From: Telluribacter roseus
Lineage (GTDB): Bacteria; Bacteroidota; Bacteroidia; Cytophagales; Spirosomataceae
NCBI RefSeq assembly: GCF_017355915.2
Contig: NZ_JAFEUV020000001.1
Span: 310,001 to 374,000, forward strand
Reading direction: 5' to 3'
Length of the DNA stretch: 64,000 bases
The stretch's first letter is position 1. Every line of letters begins with the position of its first letter. A program made the position numbers and the translations under genes. Below, one piece after another: positions 25,458 through 34,195 of the stretch. Under the pieces are notes generated by a model, which was not told the origin of the DNA, ran no database searches, and saw nothing but the letters and a program-made list of their open reading frames with translations.

Positions 25458-26777
25458 TTATTTCTTCGCCAGCTTCTCGGTGATAACACCCTCGAGGTGC
25501 TCGCGGATAGCATCTATTTTGATCTGACTTACTACGTCTTCGCAGAAGGCATACATCAGTAGCGTCATAGCCTCATTCTTGGAGATACCTCTCGAACGCA
25601 TGTAGAACAGAGCTTCCTCGTCCAGCTGCCCGGTAGTAGTACCGTGCGAACACTTCACGTCGTCAGCGTAGATCTCCAGCTGAGGCTTGGTGTTCATGGT
25701 AGCATCCGGTGAGAGTACCACGTTCTTACACGACTGGTAGGCGTTGGTCTTCTGTGCATCCTGACGCACGAATATTTTACCGTTGAATACACCCGTTGAC
25801 CGGTCGCGCAGTATGCCTTTGTACAGCTCGTTGCTGTAGGAGTTGGGCTGGCGGTGATCAGCGAGGGTATGGTTATCGATATGCTGCTTTCCGTCGGGGA
25901 AGTACAGCCCGTACATGAAGGCTTCGCAGTGCTGGCCATCCAGTTCGATGGTCAGGTTGTTACGGATAAAGCCTCCGTTCAACGAAACAGTCGCCGAATA
26001 GAAGTGGCTGTTGTCCACGATACGTACGTGGGTAGTACCTACGTGGTAGGCCTTTTCCGCTTCGTTCTGTACTTTATAATATTCTACGTTGGCGCTTTCG
26101 GCTACGAAAATTTCGGTTACGGTATTGGTAAATGACCGCTCCTCACCAATCGTTCTGTATGATTCAGCGATCTTCACCTGTGCGTTCTGCTCTACTACGA
26201 ATAGGTTGCGCGGATTAGAACCTACGTTCTCCGCACGGGCATCTGAAATAAAACGTATTACGATCGGGTGATCTACTACCTTACCCGCAGGTACGTGTAT
26301 GAACACTCCATCGTGAGCAAAAGCGGTGTTAAGAGCAGTGAACGAATCTGACTCACTCTTGGCCAGCTGACCAAAATAGGTACTTACCAGCTCAGGTCTT
26401 TCTTTGATAGCCTCGTGCAGGGGCTTGATCTGAAGCTGGTCGGCTGGTGATACGATGGTAGACAGGCTGGCCTCGTAGCGACCGTTGACAATATATAGGA
26501 TATTACCGGTAAGGTTAGCGATGCGAAGCGAATCAATCACTTCTTCGGTAACGGCGTGCTCGCCGGTAAACTGGTACTGGTGGCTGATCAGGTCCCGGAC
26601 ATTGCTGTACTTCCACTCCTCGTTGCGGGGAGTAGGGAAGCCCCTGTCCTCAAATATACCAAGCGCTTTACGCTTGGTCTGGTGAAATTCACTTTGTGCT
26701 TCCCCGTTCATCACCGCTTCACGAGCGTAAAAATCGGTGACTAGGCGGGTCTTCAGATCTATAGTTTCTGTACTCAT
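25458..26777 (-). CDS. sufD: Fe-S assembly protein SufD
   Basis: 439 residues, the SufB/SufD fold that forms the SufBCD scaffold with SufC. The N-terminal helical part ends in GFPTPRNEEWKYSNVRDL, and the C-terminal beta-helix core includes ANVEYYKVQNEAEKAYHVGT, RQPNSYSNELYKGILRD and SPDATMNTKPQLEIYADDVKCSHGTT with a conserved Cys-His pair. It follows sufC by 42 bp. The sibling SufB gene, which builds the cluster with SufD, is absent from the window. Confidence 0.95.
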   Translation of the reverse strand: MSTETIDLKTRLVTDFYAREAVMNGEAQSEFHQTKRKALGIFEDRGFPTPRNEEWKYSNVRDLISHQYQFTGEHAVTEEVIDSLRIANLTGNILYIVNGRYEASLSTIVSPADQLQIKPLHEAIKERPELVSTYFGQLAKSESDSFTALNTAFAHDGVFIHVPAGKVVDHPIVIRFISDARAENVGSNPRNLFVVEQNAQVKIAESYRTIGEERSFTNTVTEIFVAESANVEYYKVQNEAEKAYHVGTTHVRIVDNSHFYSATVSLNGGFIRNNLTIELDGQHCEAFMYGLYFPDGKQHIDNHTLADHRQPNSYSNELYKGILRDRSTGVFNGKIFVRQDAQKTNAYQSCKNVVLSPDATMNTKPQLEIYADDVKCSHGTTTGQLDEEALFYMRSRGISKNEAMTLLMYAFCEDVVSQIKIDAIREHLEGVITEKLAKK

Positions 26778-26819
26778 TGCGTATGTTTGACTTTATTATG
26801 ATGAAGAAAAACAGCGCTG

Positions 26820-27584
26820 TTACTGCGCGGTTTCAGCTTCTACTTCGGCCTTGATCCAGTCGTAACCTTTTTCTTCCAGTTCAAGAGCCAGCTCTTTCGG
26901 GCCTGACTTCACGATACGGCCTTTGTAAAGTACGTGTACGTAGTCAGGAACAATATAGTCAAGTAAGCGCTGGTAGTGAGTAACTACGATGGTAGCGCGC
27001 TCAGGAGTACGTAGCTTGTTTACACCTTCGGATACAATGCGAAGCGCATCAATGTCCAGTCCAGAGTCAGTTTCGTCCAGGATCGCCAGCTTTGGCTCCA
27101 GTACCGCCATCTGGAATATCTCATTACGCTTCTTTTCACCACCCGAGAAGCCTTCGTTCAGGGCACGCTTAAGCAGTGAGTCGTTCATGTTAACCAGTTT
27201 GGCTTTTTCACGAACCATCTTCAGGAACTGAGCAGCATCCAGTGGGTCGAGGCCCTGGTACTTACGGATCTCATTAACTGCGGTTTTCAGGAAGTTAATG
27301 GTCGTAACGCCGGGTATCTCTACCGGGTACTGAAACGCCAGGAATATACCTTCGGCAGCACGCTCTTCGGGAGCCATTTCCAGCAAATCTTTTCCACTAA
27401 ATTCCACTGCTCCACCGGTAACTTCGTATTCCTCACGTCCGGCCAGAACCGAAGCTAAAGTACTTTTTCCGGAACCGTTGGGCCCCATGATAGCATGTAC
27501 TTCACCGGGCTTCACTTCCAGATTTATTCCTTTTAATATCTCTTTGCCTTCAATGGAGGCTCGCAAGTCATTGATTTTGAGCAT
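26820..27584 (-). CDS. sufC: Fe-S assembly ATPase SufC
   Basis: 254 residues, the ABC-type ATPase of the SufBCD complex. Walker A is GPNGSGKST (34-42), the signature is FSGGEKKR (146-153), and Walker B is [12 protein letters not shown] (167-178), all in the form typical of SufC. First gene of the minus-strand run sufC-sufD-sufS-sufE-DUF59-bacilliredoxin. A promoter with a perfect -7 box lies 39 nt upstream, so the operon starts here and sufB is not merely just upstream. Confidence 0.97.
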   Translation of the reverse strand: MLKINDLRASIEGKEILKGINLEVKPGEVHAIMGPNGSGKSTLASVLAGREEYEVTGGAVEFSGKDLLEMAPEERAAEGIFLAFQYPVEIPGVTTINFLKTAVNEIRKYQGLDPLDAAQFLKMVREKAKLVNMNDSLLKRALNEGFSGGEKKRNEIFQMAVLEPKLAILDETDSGLDIDALRIVSEGVNKLRTPERATIVVTHYQRLLDYIVPDYVHVLYKGRIVKSGPKELALELEEKGYDWIKAEVEAETAQ

Positions 27585-28003
27585 AACAGATTTACGCAGT
27601 TAATTAGTAATTATTAAATCGCAAAGGTAGTAAGCTTTGGCGTTTAAAGAAAATAGGACTAGAATGTTTCTAAACAACATCCGGTTGTATCTATAACCCC
27701 TAACGAAGCGTGCTTGTTCCTTAACGGCAGGTTTTTTAGAACCAATTGTGAATGTGCAGGTTACCTCTATTTCTTTGGGTTAAATAGGGGGCTGGAATAC
27801 GCAGCTACGGACTAAAATCATATGGTGCGGAACAGGTACCTGTTAAAAAGCTGTTGTCCAGGTAAATACTCCATGACCGTTTTTTGTCTCCCGAAATGGT
27901 TGGTGCCCGGGCCCGGGCGGGTGGTGACAGCGGTAGGCTTTACGGCTGCTTTTTATTCAGAAATAATCGACTTACTTTGCGTTCAGAAGCATTTCATCAA
28001 CAT
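27585..28003. other. Intergenic region between sufC and the arginine deiminase gene
   Basis: No gene supported. It contains the sufC promoter, a perfect 14-bp palindrome AACAGGTACCTGTT (27831-27844) and a GC-only 14-bp palindrome GCCCGGGCCCGGGC (27905-27918). A 61-codon open frame at 27822-28007 has no family signature and overlaps the leader of the next gene. An in-frame extension of the deiminase to 27884 gives residues unlike the family. Confidence 0.45.
27623..27652 (-). promoter_or_regulatory. Candidate suf operon promoter
   Basis: TACCTTTG on the minus strand (27630-27623) is a perfect -7 box. A TTC follows after 19 nt (27652-27650), one base from TTG. Transcription would start about 30 nt before the sufC ATG. 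Confidence 0.55.
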
Positions 28004-29470
28004 ATGAAGAATAGTAAACCTCTCGCTACTACCATAAAAGTCTCGTCAGAAGTAGGTCGCCTGCGAAAACTGCTCATCCATAGCCCCGACAGAGGGCTGG
28101 GTAAAGTGATACCCTCCAAAGCCCAGGACTGGCTGTTTGAAGATATTGTACACCTGGATACCATGCGCCGCAACGAGTATGACTACTACGTGAAGCTGCT
28201 GCTCTACTTCCTGGACCCCGACAAGATCAAAGGCAAGATCAGTACCATTGACAGTGATCCGGAGCGGAATTTTTATAAGCCCGGCGTAGAGGGCTATTTC
28301 AATTCTGACCGGGTTATTGATCTCCAGCGGCTGCTGTGTGAGATCCTGGAAGATGAGGTAGTACGTTGCCAGCTTATCGCTTCCATTTGTGGTGTAGAGC
28401 GGTGTTCGTTCAAGACTCAGCAGGACCTGAGAGCCTACGATCCCAACGAACTGGCCAAGATATTTATATCCGGGTCACTGCCCGATGGTACTGAGCGTAT
28501 GCTGTTTGCTCCGCTGCCCAACCTGATATTTACCCGGGATATTGGTATTGTCATCAACGATCACATCCTGCTCAATAAGCCCGCTAAGGCGGCTCGTACC
28601 CGCGAATCGCTGCTGGCGCAGTATATATTCTTCCACCATCCAATGTTTGAGAGGTACCGGGAGAATATCATTGAAATACCCAACAACGATCACCACTTCC
28701 TGCTGCCGGACGATGAGCAGCAAAACGACTTCAACCGCTCCACGCTGGAGGGAGGGGATGTTATGATGGTAGCCCCCCGGCACCTGCTGATTGGCTGCAG
28801 TGAGCGTACCTCCCTGTATGCGGCTCAGCAGGTTATGCGGTTGCTCTTTGACAGGAATGTAGTAGATACCATTACCATTGTGCAGATCCCCAAGAAGCGG
28901 GACTACATGCACATTGACACGGTATTTACCCAGGTAAAAAAGAACGTGTGGGTACTGCTGGGATCGCTGGCCCGGCAGGGAGACGAATCTCGAAAGAAGG
29001 ATGTACTGCACTTCTTCGCCCCGAAGGACATGATCGAGAAGAAAATGAAGATCATGCAGTTCTATAAGGGACTTGAGCATAAACCCATCGAGATCGAGAA
29101 CCTGGAAGACCTGCTGACGGATATCAGCCAGAACGACCTTGGTGCCAAGGAAGAGGTGAAGTTTATCTACTCGGGTAATAACGAGTTTCCGTTTGGTGAG
29201 CGGGAGCAGTGGACCGACTCCTGCAATCTGCTGGCGCTGAAAGACGGTGTGGTGATCGGTTACGACCGCAACGACAAGACGCTCGAGGCATTCAAACGGG
29301 CTGGATTTAATGTCATCAAAGCGGCTGATCTGCTTGATAAATTCGAAAATGATGAGCTCTCACCCGATACTCTCACAGATACGTATATTATGCTTCCATC
29401 GTCCGAACTTTCGCGGGCTCGTGGGGGTTCGCACTGTATGAGCATGCCTATTCTGAGAGATGAACTATAA
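28004..29470 (+). CDS. Arginine deiminase family enzyme
   Basis: 488 residues of the guanidine-modifying (ADI) superfamily, which would hydrolyse L-arginine to citrulline and ammonia. The nucleophile is Cys478 in GGSHCMSMPILRDEL at the C-terminus, the classic GGxxCMSxPxxR end. Other active-site stretches are FTRDIGIVINDHILLNKPAK, STLEGGDVMM and YMHIDTVFTQV (the Asp/Glu and His). Longer than bacterial ArcA (about 410), with an extra N-terminal and internal segment. The frame extends 40 codons upstream, but ATG 28004 starts the recognisable protein. The next gene encodes a CtlX-type hydrolase 51 bp on, so the pair probably acts in series. Confidence 0.82.
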   Translation: MKNSKPLATTIKVSSEVGRLRKLLIHSPDRGLGKVIPSKAQDWLFEDIVHLDTMRRNEYDYYVKLLLYFLDPDKIKGKISTIDSDPERNFYKPGVEGYFNSDRVIDLQRLLCEILEDEVVRCQLIASICGVERCSFKTQQDLRAYDPNELAKIFISGSLPDGTERMLFAPLPNLIFTRDIGIVINDHILLNKPAKAARTRESLLAQYIFFHHPMFERYRENIIEIPNNDHHFLLPDDEQQNDFNRSTLEGGDVMMVAPRHLLIGCSERTSLYAAQQVMRLLFDRNVVDTITIVQIPKKRDYMHIDTVFTQVKKNVWVLLGSLARQGDESRKKDVLHFFAPKDMIEKKMKIMQFYKGLEHKPIEIENLEDLLTDISQNDLGAKEEVKFIYSGNNEFPFGEREQWTDSCNLLALKDGVVIGYDRNDKTLEAFKRAGFNVIKAADLLDKFENDELSPDTLTDTYIMLPSSELSRARGGSHCMSMPILRDEL

Positions 29471-29521
29471 TTAGGGTTCGTGCAGCTCAGTTAGGTATTC
29501 TTCTTGCTATCAGTCCATTTC

Positions 29522-30520
29522 ATGACTAAATTCGCAAATTCCGAATCAATGAATCAACCCCGTATGCGTACTATCCGTACATCTACACAGGTACAACCAC
29601 AATCTACCTCTCACATCCTGATGGTGCGTCCGGTACAGTTTGGCTTTAACGAGCAGACTGCCGGCAGTAACGAGTTTCAGGACCGGGACTTTGCCAATGA
29701 AAGCCGTCACCTTGCTCAGGAGCAGGCCCTGCAGGAGTTTGAGCAGATGACCTCTCAGCTAACGGCGGCGGGGGTAGAACTGGTAGTCTACGATGATACG
29801 GCCAGTCCCTATACACCTGACTCCATATTCCCGAACAACTGGGTTTCCTTCCATCAGAGTGGAAAGGTAGTGCTGTACCCTATGATGGCACCTAACCGGC
29901 GGGCCGAGCGGCGCATGGAGATCATAGAAGACCTGAGTAAGTCCTTTCATGTGGAAGAAATCATAGATCTGACCCACTTTGAAAACGAAGGAAAGTATCT
30001 GGAAGGTACCGGTAGTATGGTACTGGACCGGCGCTACAAGATCGCTTACGCCTGTCTATCGCCTCGTACTCATCCCGATGTACTGGATGCCTTTGCCGAA
30101 GCTACCGGCTACGAAATTGTAAAGTTTGAAGCCTCCGATGAGAACGATGTACCTGTATACCATACCAACGTACTGATGTGTGTAGGGGATGTATTTGCGG
30201 TGATCTGTCTGGAAGCGATCAAGGATCCGGATCAGCGGCATCAGGTACGCTCCATCCTGGAAGAGACCGACAAGTACATCATCGAGATTACGCTGGAGCA
30301 GGTGCGGCAGTTTGCCGGTAATATGCTGATGGTGCGTAACAAGAAAGATGAAAAAATGCTGGTGATGTCGACCAGTGCGTACGAGTCACTGACTCCTCAG
30401 CAAATAGACGCTCTGGATGACTACGCATCGCTTGTACATGCCGACTTATCCATGATAGAAGGCAATGGTGGCGGCTCGGCCCGTTGTATGATGGCTGAGG
30501 TACATCTGCCCCTGAAGTAG
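29522..30520 (+). CDS. ctlX: CtlX-type citrulline utilisation hydrolase
   Basis: 332 residues of the amidinotransferase-fold family, near dimethylargininase but with the CtlX pattern. HILMVRPVQFGFNEQTAGSN opens the domain; FPNNWVSFHQSGKVVLYPM, GKYLEGTGSMVLDR and VPVYHTNVLMCVGDVF carry active-site Asp and His; the nucleophile is Cys322 in GGGSARCMMAEVHLP. By analogy it converts citrulline to ornithine, ammonia and CO2. Alternative start ATG 29549 lies 8 nt downstream of the predicted start site of a promoter-like pair (TTG 29504, TAAATTCG 29527-29534), so the protein may begin at MNQPRMRTIR. Followed by a strong terminator. Confidence 0.75.
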   Translation: MTKFANSESMNQPRMRTIRTSTQVQPQSTSHILMVRPVQFGFNEQTAGSNEFQDRDFANESRHLAQEQALQEFEQMTSQLTAAGVELVVYDDTASPYTPDSIFPNNWVSFHQSGKVVLYPMMAPNRRAERRMEIIEDLSKSFHVEEIIDLTHFENEGKYLEGTGSMVLDRRYKIAYACLSPRTHPDVLDAFAEATGYEIVKFEASDENDVPVYHTNVLMCVGDVFAVICLEAIKDPDQRHQVRSILEETDKYIIEITLEQVRQFAGNMLMVRNKKDEKMLVMSTSAYESLTPQQIDALDDYASLVHADLSMIEGNGGGSARCMMAEVHLPLK

Positions 30521-30552
30521 CCCCTGCTTATTAAATTTTATTATAGTTATAG

Positions 30553-30587
30553 AGTGTCTGTGCGCCCTGCGTACAGACACTTTTTTT
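30553..30587 (+). terminator. Intrinsic terminator after the ctlX-like gene
   Basis: Perfect 9-bp stem AGTGTCTGT / ACAGACACT (30553-30561 and 30573-30581) followed by seven T. Confidence 0.9.
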
Positions 30588-30739
30588 GTAGAAAAGCCTA
30601 TACAAACACTGTTACTGCTATATAGGCTCCAGCGTCCTATTTTCCCCAGGATAGGAAGGTAGGAACAGGAGGGAAGGCTGGCAAAGTTTTTTCTCGAATG
30701 GTAGGGTATTGATTTACATATCATTAAAAACTTACACTC

Positions 30740-31204
30740 ATGGAAAACAGCGTTGAAAAAGCTCAGAAAGAGTTGAGGAACCTTATCAAGCTACACTATG
30801 ACCGGATTGAAGGTTACGAGCGGGCCAAAGACGATACCAAAGATGCAGATCTTAAATCGTTATTTACAACGTATGCTAATCAAAGCCGGGAGTTCAAAAC
30901 TGAACTTAGCAGTGAAATGGTGAAATACGGCGGAGAGGTTCCCGAAGACAACAAACTACTGGGTGACTTGCACAAAGCCTGGATGGATCTGAAAGCGGCC
31001 ATTACGAACAATGATCGCGAGTCGGTACTTAGCTCTTGTGAATTTGGAGAGCAGACCATCGTCGGAGCGTACGAAGATGTGCTCAAGTATGACAATGATG
31101 ACGATCGCATCCCGATGTCCCTGCGTACTATACTGCAAAGACAGTATGAAACAGTGAAGTCAGCTTACTCGCGTATTCGGCAGTTGCACTCCATTGCTGA
31201 CTAA
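30740..31204 (+). CDS. DUF2383 (PA2169-type) four-helix protein, copy 1
   Basis: 154 residues, all helical, of the ferritin-like four-helix-bundle family DUF2383 (often named PA2169 family). The start ENSVEKAQKELRNLIKLHYDRIEGYERAKDDTKDADL and the later GDLHKAWMDLKAAITNNDRESVLSSCEFGEQ define the family. No signal peptide. No complete metal-ligand set can be assigned by eye. The second copy of equal length follows 138 bp downstream after its own terminator. Such proteins are often associated with stress responses, but a function is not established. Confidence 0.82.
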   Translation: MENSVEKAQKELRNLIKLHYDRIEGYERAKDDTKDADLKSLFTTYANQSREFKTELSSEMVKYGGEVPEDNKLLGDLHKAWMDLKAAITNNDRESVLSSCEFGEQTIVGAYEDVLKYDNDDDRIPMSLRTILQRQYETVKSAYSRIRQLHSIAD

Positions 31205-31225
31205 TAATGATATAGCTATATATAA

Positions 31226-31262
31226 AGGGAGGGACGGTTATGGAGACTGTCCCTCCTTTGTT
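31226..31262 (+). terminator. Intrinsic terminator after DUF2383 copy 1
   Basis: 11-bp stem GGAGGGACGGT / ACTGTCCCTCC (31228-31238 and 31246-31256), one G-U pair in plus-strand RNA, then TTTGTTT. Confidence 0.8.
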
Positions 31263-31342
31263 TACTTCTGAATTCGGGTCTGCCCAGGGGAGCCCGGTAC
31301 TTACTTCAAAATACTATCTAAAATTCTTAACAACTTACGATC

Positions 31343-31807
31343 ATGGCTAATTACGATGAGAAGATTCAAAATGCGCTGCAGTCGCTGGTAAAACTACACA
31401 TTGACCGTATCAAAGGGTATGAGCATGCCAAGGAGGATACCGAAGACCGTGACCTGATCATGCTCTTTGACAACTACGTATCACAAAGCAAGAAGTTCAA
31501 GTCAGAGCTGAACAGTGAGCTGATCAACTATGGCGGAGAGATACCTGATGACAATACCTTTGCCGGTAAGCTCCACAAGGTATGGATGGATATGAAAGCA
31601 GCCCTGACTGATCATGACCGTGAGGCGGTGCTCAACGAATGTGAGCGTGGCGACAACTCCCTGAAAGAAGGCTATGAGGCGGTGCTGAATACCCAGGAGA
31701 TGGTAATTCCGAGAGAACTACAGTCCCTCCTGCAAAATCAGTACGAAGAGATTCTGGCTGCTTACGAGCGGATCAAAGTACTGCGGAATGCAGAGTCACA
31801 CCTTTAG
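31343..31807 (+). CDS. DUF2383 (PA2169-type) four-helix protein, copy 2
   Basis: 154 residues, same length as copy 1 and clearly its paralogue: IQNALQSLVKLHIDRIKGYEHAKEDTEDRDL and GKLHKVWMDMKAALTDHDREAVLNECERGD align with copy 1 without gaps. The copies differ enough to be an old duplication, with copy-specific C-termini (NAESHL versus HSIAD). Both have their own terminator, so they can be regulated separately. Function unknown, probably a stress-induced cytosolic protein. Confidence 0.82.
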   Translation: MANYDEKIQNALQSLVKLHIDRIKGYEHAKEDTEDRDLIMLFDNYVSQSKKFKSELNSELINYGGEIPDDNTFAGKLHKVWMDMKAALTDHDREAVLNECERGDNSLKEGYEAVLNTQEMVIPRELQSLLQNQYEEILAAYERIKVLRNAESHL

Positions 31808-31835
31808 GAAGTACTGAATAGTATACACCAACAGG

Positions 31836-31866
31836 AGCGGGAATCATCAGATTTCCGCTTTTTTTA
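31836..31866 (+). terminator. Intrinsic terminator after DUF2383 copy 2
   Basis: 10-bp stem AGCGGGAATC / GATTTCCGCT (31836-31845 and 31850-31859) with one G-U pair, a 4-nt loop and seven T. Confidence 0.88.
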
Positions 31867-31880
31867 TGCGAAAGGAGTCT

Positions 31881-31914
31881 AAAAAAACGCCGCCCTTAGT
31901 AAGAGCGGCGTTTT
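31881..31914. terminator. Bidirectional terminator, serving the lipoprotein gene
   Basis: AAAACGCCGC / GCGGCGTTTT (31884-31893 and 31905-31914). On the minus strand it is followed by seven T and lies about 25 bp after the lipoprotein stop. Confidence 0.85.
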
Positions 31915-31939
31915 CAGTCTTAGTCAACCAGATGAGCCA

Positions 31940-32398
31940 TTATTTTCTGTTATTTCTGTTGTTATTGTTGTTGTCGTCATCAAGTTCACGACGTATATCA
32001 TCCATTGTATTGTTAACACCTTTCTTGAAATCCTGCCAGGTTTCTTTAGTTTCCTGACCTATACGGTCCAGTGTCTTGTTCAGATCACTACGCTCGTTTT
32101 CAAGTCTGCGCTTGCGCTCGCGCCATTGTGCTTTTTCGCTGGCAGTAGCTTTTTCCATATTCCGGTCGGTTTCTTCGATTTCTCTATCGATATCACCTAT
32201 AGTCCGGTTGATCTCGTTCCGGGTTTCATCTCTTTCGCTTTCCCAGGTAGCGTCAGCATTATCCATGTTACGCTCCATATCGTCACCGGCTGATTCAGCG
32301 GTCTGCTCTGCGTTATTGCCCGTTTTTTCTGAACAGGCTGTAAAAGCAAATGTTCCCATAGTTAGCATTGCAGCTAACAGATATGATGTCTTTTTCAT
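31940..32398 (-). CDS. Coiled-coil lipoprotein, no recognised family
   Basis: 152 residues. A signal peptide ends in a lipobox-like FTACS (Cys22), so the protein is predicted to be a lipidated periplasmic or outer-membrane protein. The body is highly charged and helical (DRNMEKATASEKAQWRERK and a following Leu/Glu/Arg-rich part) and should form coiled coils. The last residues are an Asp/Asn/Arg tail from a simple-sequence stretch. It stands between the DUF2383 pair and the AI-2E-type permease on the opposite strand, with its own terminator and a promoter-like TCTGTTTG at about 32431 (minus). No function can be assigned. Confidence 0.65.
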   Translation of the reverse strand: MKKTSYLLAAMLTMGTFAFTACSEKTGNNAEQTAESAGDDMERNMDNADATWESERDETRNEINRTIGDIDREIEETDRNMEKATASEKAQWRERKRRLENERSDLNKTLDRIGQETKETWQDFKKGVNNTMDDIRRELDDDNNNNNRNNRK

Positions 32399-32706
32399 TT
32401 TTGTTGATGTTATGATTGAACAAACAGATTTCGGCCTCCTTGCAAGAAGGCTTGGATATGTGTACTACCTGAAAAACAAGTACCAGATTGCAGAAAGGCC
32501 TATGCAGCCAATGGATGGGGAATTTAGTGCCCGTAAATCAACGATGAAGAGAAAGGAAGTACTCAAATAATTAAATTTTTATTGAATATAGGCTTTACAG
32601 GGCTCCCTGCACTTGGCACAGCTTTTTTAACTTCCAAGGCAAGCAACACATTGGAGAGGCGTTAGATTACTCATGATACGATGTGGTGGTTTATGGTTAA
32701 GGAAGC
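32399..32706. other. Intergenic region before the AI-2E-type permease
   Basis: No protein gene supported. A 52-codon plus-strand frame (32412-32570) overlaps the lipoprotein promoter and has no family signature. A clear plus-strand terminator at 32707-32742 closes the stretch although no plus-strand gene precedes it, so a small RNA from about 32580 is possible. Confidence 0.35.
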
Positions 32707-32742
32707 AAAATAGTCGGGTCGCATGACCTGACTATTTTTTTT
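32707..32742 (+). terminator. Orphan intrinsic terminator
   Basis: ATAGTC and GGTC pair with GACC and GACTAT around GCAT (32710-32735, one mismatch), followed by eight T. No plus-strand CDS lies between the terminator at 31836 and this one. Confidence 0.8.
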
Positions 32743-32944
32743 GCTGGTGCGGGTCAGTAGGGGTTGGGGAGTGGGATTTCCTAATGAGGAATATTGTACG
32801 CAAAAAAGAACACTTTGAAGAGATCAGGGGAGCCTAAATGGTACCGTAGCTTTCTGGCTTATGAATTGTAGGTATATAATCTATAGCCTATATAATGCTT
32901 AATTGTATAGGGCGGTTGAAGAGCTACGTTGATCGATCATACTA

Positions 32945-34090
32945 ATGAATGTTGTAAAGCCATATCCTACAATCCTTCGAATAGCAGCTACAATGGTTGT
33001 GGTGACACTAGGTGTCTACTGGATGATATACTTGCGCGGGCTGCTTGTTCCTATCATAGTCGCTAGTTTGCTTTCAGTTCTTGTCTCACCCATTACCATA
33101 CAGCTCGAAGAGAAAGGAGTACCACGCATAGGTGCTATTAGCCTCACAATTGTACTTTTCTTAGGATTGATCGCCGGGATACTTTACTTCGTTACTTTAC
33201 AGATATCCGAGATGATCGCCATCTGGCCGGAGCTACTTCGTAAGGGAAGAGAATGGCTCTGGGAACTCCAGCTGATGGGGTACCGTACCTTTGGGTTTCA
33301 GCCTACCAGCCAGATGAACAAGCTGCAGGAGATGTCGGCCGCCGTGCTTAGTGATAGTGGGTCGGCCATGCTGCTTTCGACTACCGCTACGCTCGCCGAT
33401 ACTTTACTGGTACCTCTGTATATGTTCTTTATGCTGTACTACCGCAACTTCTTCTGTAGCTTCCTGTACAAGCTGCTGGGTAGGGAGGAGAAGCGACGCA
33501 TCAACCGTATATTGCTGAGGATCTATGATGTAGTACACAACTACCTGGCTGGGCTATTCATCGTTATGGTCATCGTAGGATCTCTCAATACAATAAGCCT
33601 GCTGGTGCTGGATATTGAGTATGCTGTGTTCTTTGGCTTCTTTGCCGCTCTGCTGCTGCTCATTCCCTATATCGGTGTTATTATTGGCTCCTTACTGCCC
33701 ATTACTATGGCACTCATCACCAAAGACTCCCCCATGTATGCCGTAGGAGTAGCGGGAGCCTTTATGGTTATACAGTTCATAGAAGGTAACTTCATTACAC
33801 CCTGTATAGTAGGCTCCAAGATCAGCATCAACCCACTCATGGCTATTATAGCTCTGGTACTGGGGAGTATAGTCTGGGGTATCCCGGGTATGGTACTGGC
33901 GTTGCCTCTGATTGCCATTCTTAAAGTAGTATTTGACCACTCTGAGCGACTCAAGCCCTTCGGCTACATCCTGGGTGAGCCATCGGGAGCCGAAATGGCA
34001 GCCTGGACTGCTGATGATGACGATGCTCCTGCCCCAAAGAAACAGGTACGCAACAAAATAGCCACGCAGGTTATCGACGAGGTAGCCTGA
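32945..34090 (+). CDS. AI-2E family transporter (PF01594 permease)
   Basis: 381 residues, about eight membrane spans. The first two (TILRIAATMVVVTLGVYWMI and LLVPIIVASLLSVLVSPI) precede a soluble loop with QISEMIAIWPELLRKG. The second half has the family's re-entrant core: IPYIGVIIGSLLPITMALI, FMVIQFIEGNFITPCIVGSKI and SINPLMAIIALVLGSIVWGIPGMVLALPLIAI. Despite the family name, members include Na+/H+ antiporters as well as AI-2 exporters, so the substrate is unknown. The C-terminus is hydrophilic. A hairpin without T-run (34122-34143) follows. Its surroundings suggest an osmotic or envelope stress role. Confidence 0.85.
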   Translation: MNVVKPYPTILRIAATMVVVTLGVYWMIYLRGLLVPIIVASLLSVLVSPITIQLEEKGVPRIGAISLTIVLFLGLIAGILYFVTLQISEMIAIWPELLRKGREWLWELQLMGYRTFGFQPTSQMNKLQEMSAAVLSDSGSAMLLSTTATLADTLLVPLYMFFMLYYRNFFCSFLYKLLGREEKRRINRILLRIYDVVHNYLAGLFIVMVIVGSLNTISLLVLDIEYAVFFGFFAALLLLIPYIGVIIGSLLPITMALITKDSPMYAVGVAGAFMVIQFIEGNFITPCIVGSKISINPLMAIIALVLGSIVWGIPGMVLALPLIAILKVVFDHSERLKPFGYILGEPSGAEMAAWTADDDDAPAPKKQVRNKIATQVIDEVA

Positions 34091-34195
34091 TCCGAAGTAG
34101 CATAAGGTAAGTAGTAGAGAGCTACTCTTATTGGAAAGAGTAGAAGGAGACAGTCGTCAATACATCAAAAGTACTTATAGCCTGGTGTAGATAGT

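Noticed and set aside
27822-28007. 61-codon open frame before the arginine deiminase gene
   Set aside because: No family pattern; it spans the leader and overlaps the ATG of the real gene.
32412-32570. 52-codon plus-strand open frame beside the lipoprotein gene
   Set aside because: It overlaps the likely promoter of the minus-strand lipoprotein, has no recognised domain, and looks like a chance extension of an open frame antisense to that gene.
32614-32634. Sigma-54 promoter suggested by TGGCAC before a T-rich run
   Set aside because: The GC of the -12 element is missing, and there is no gene directly downstream.
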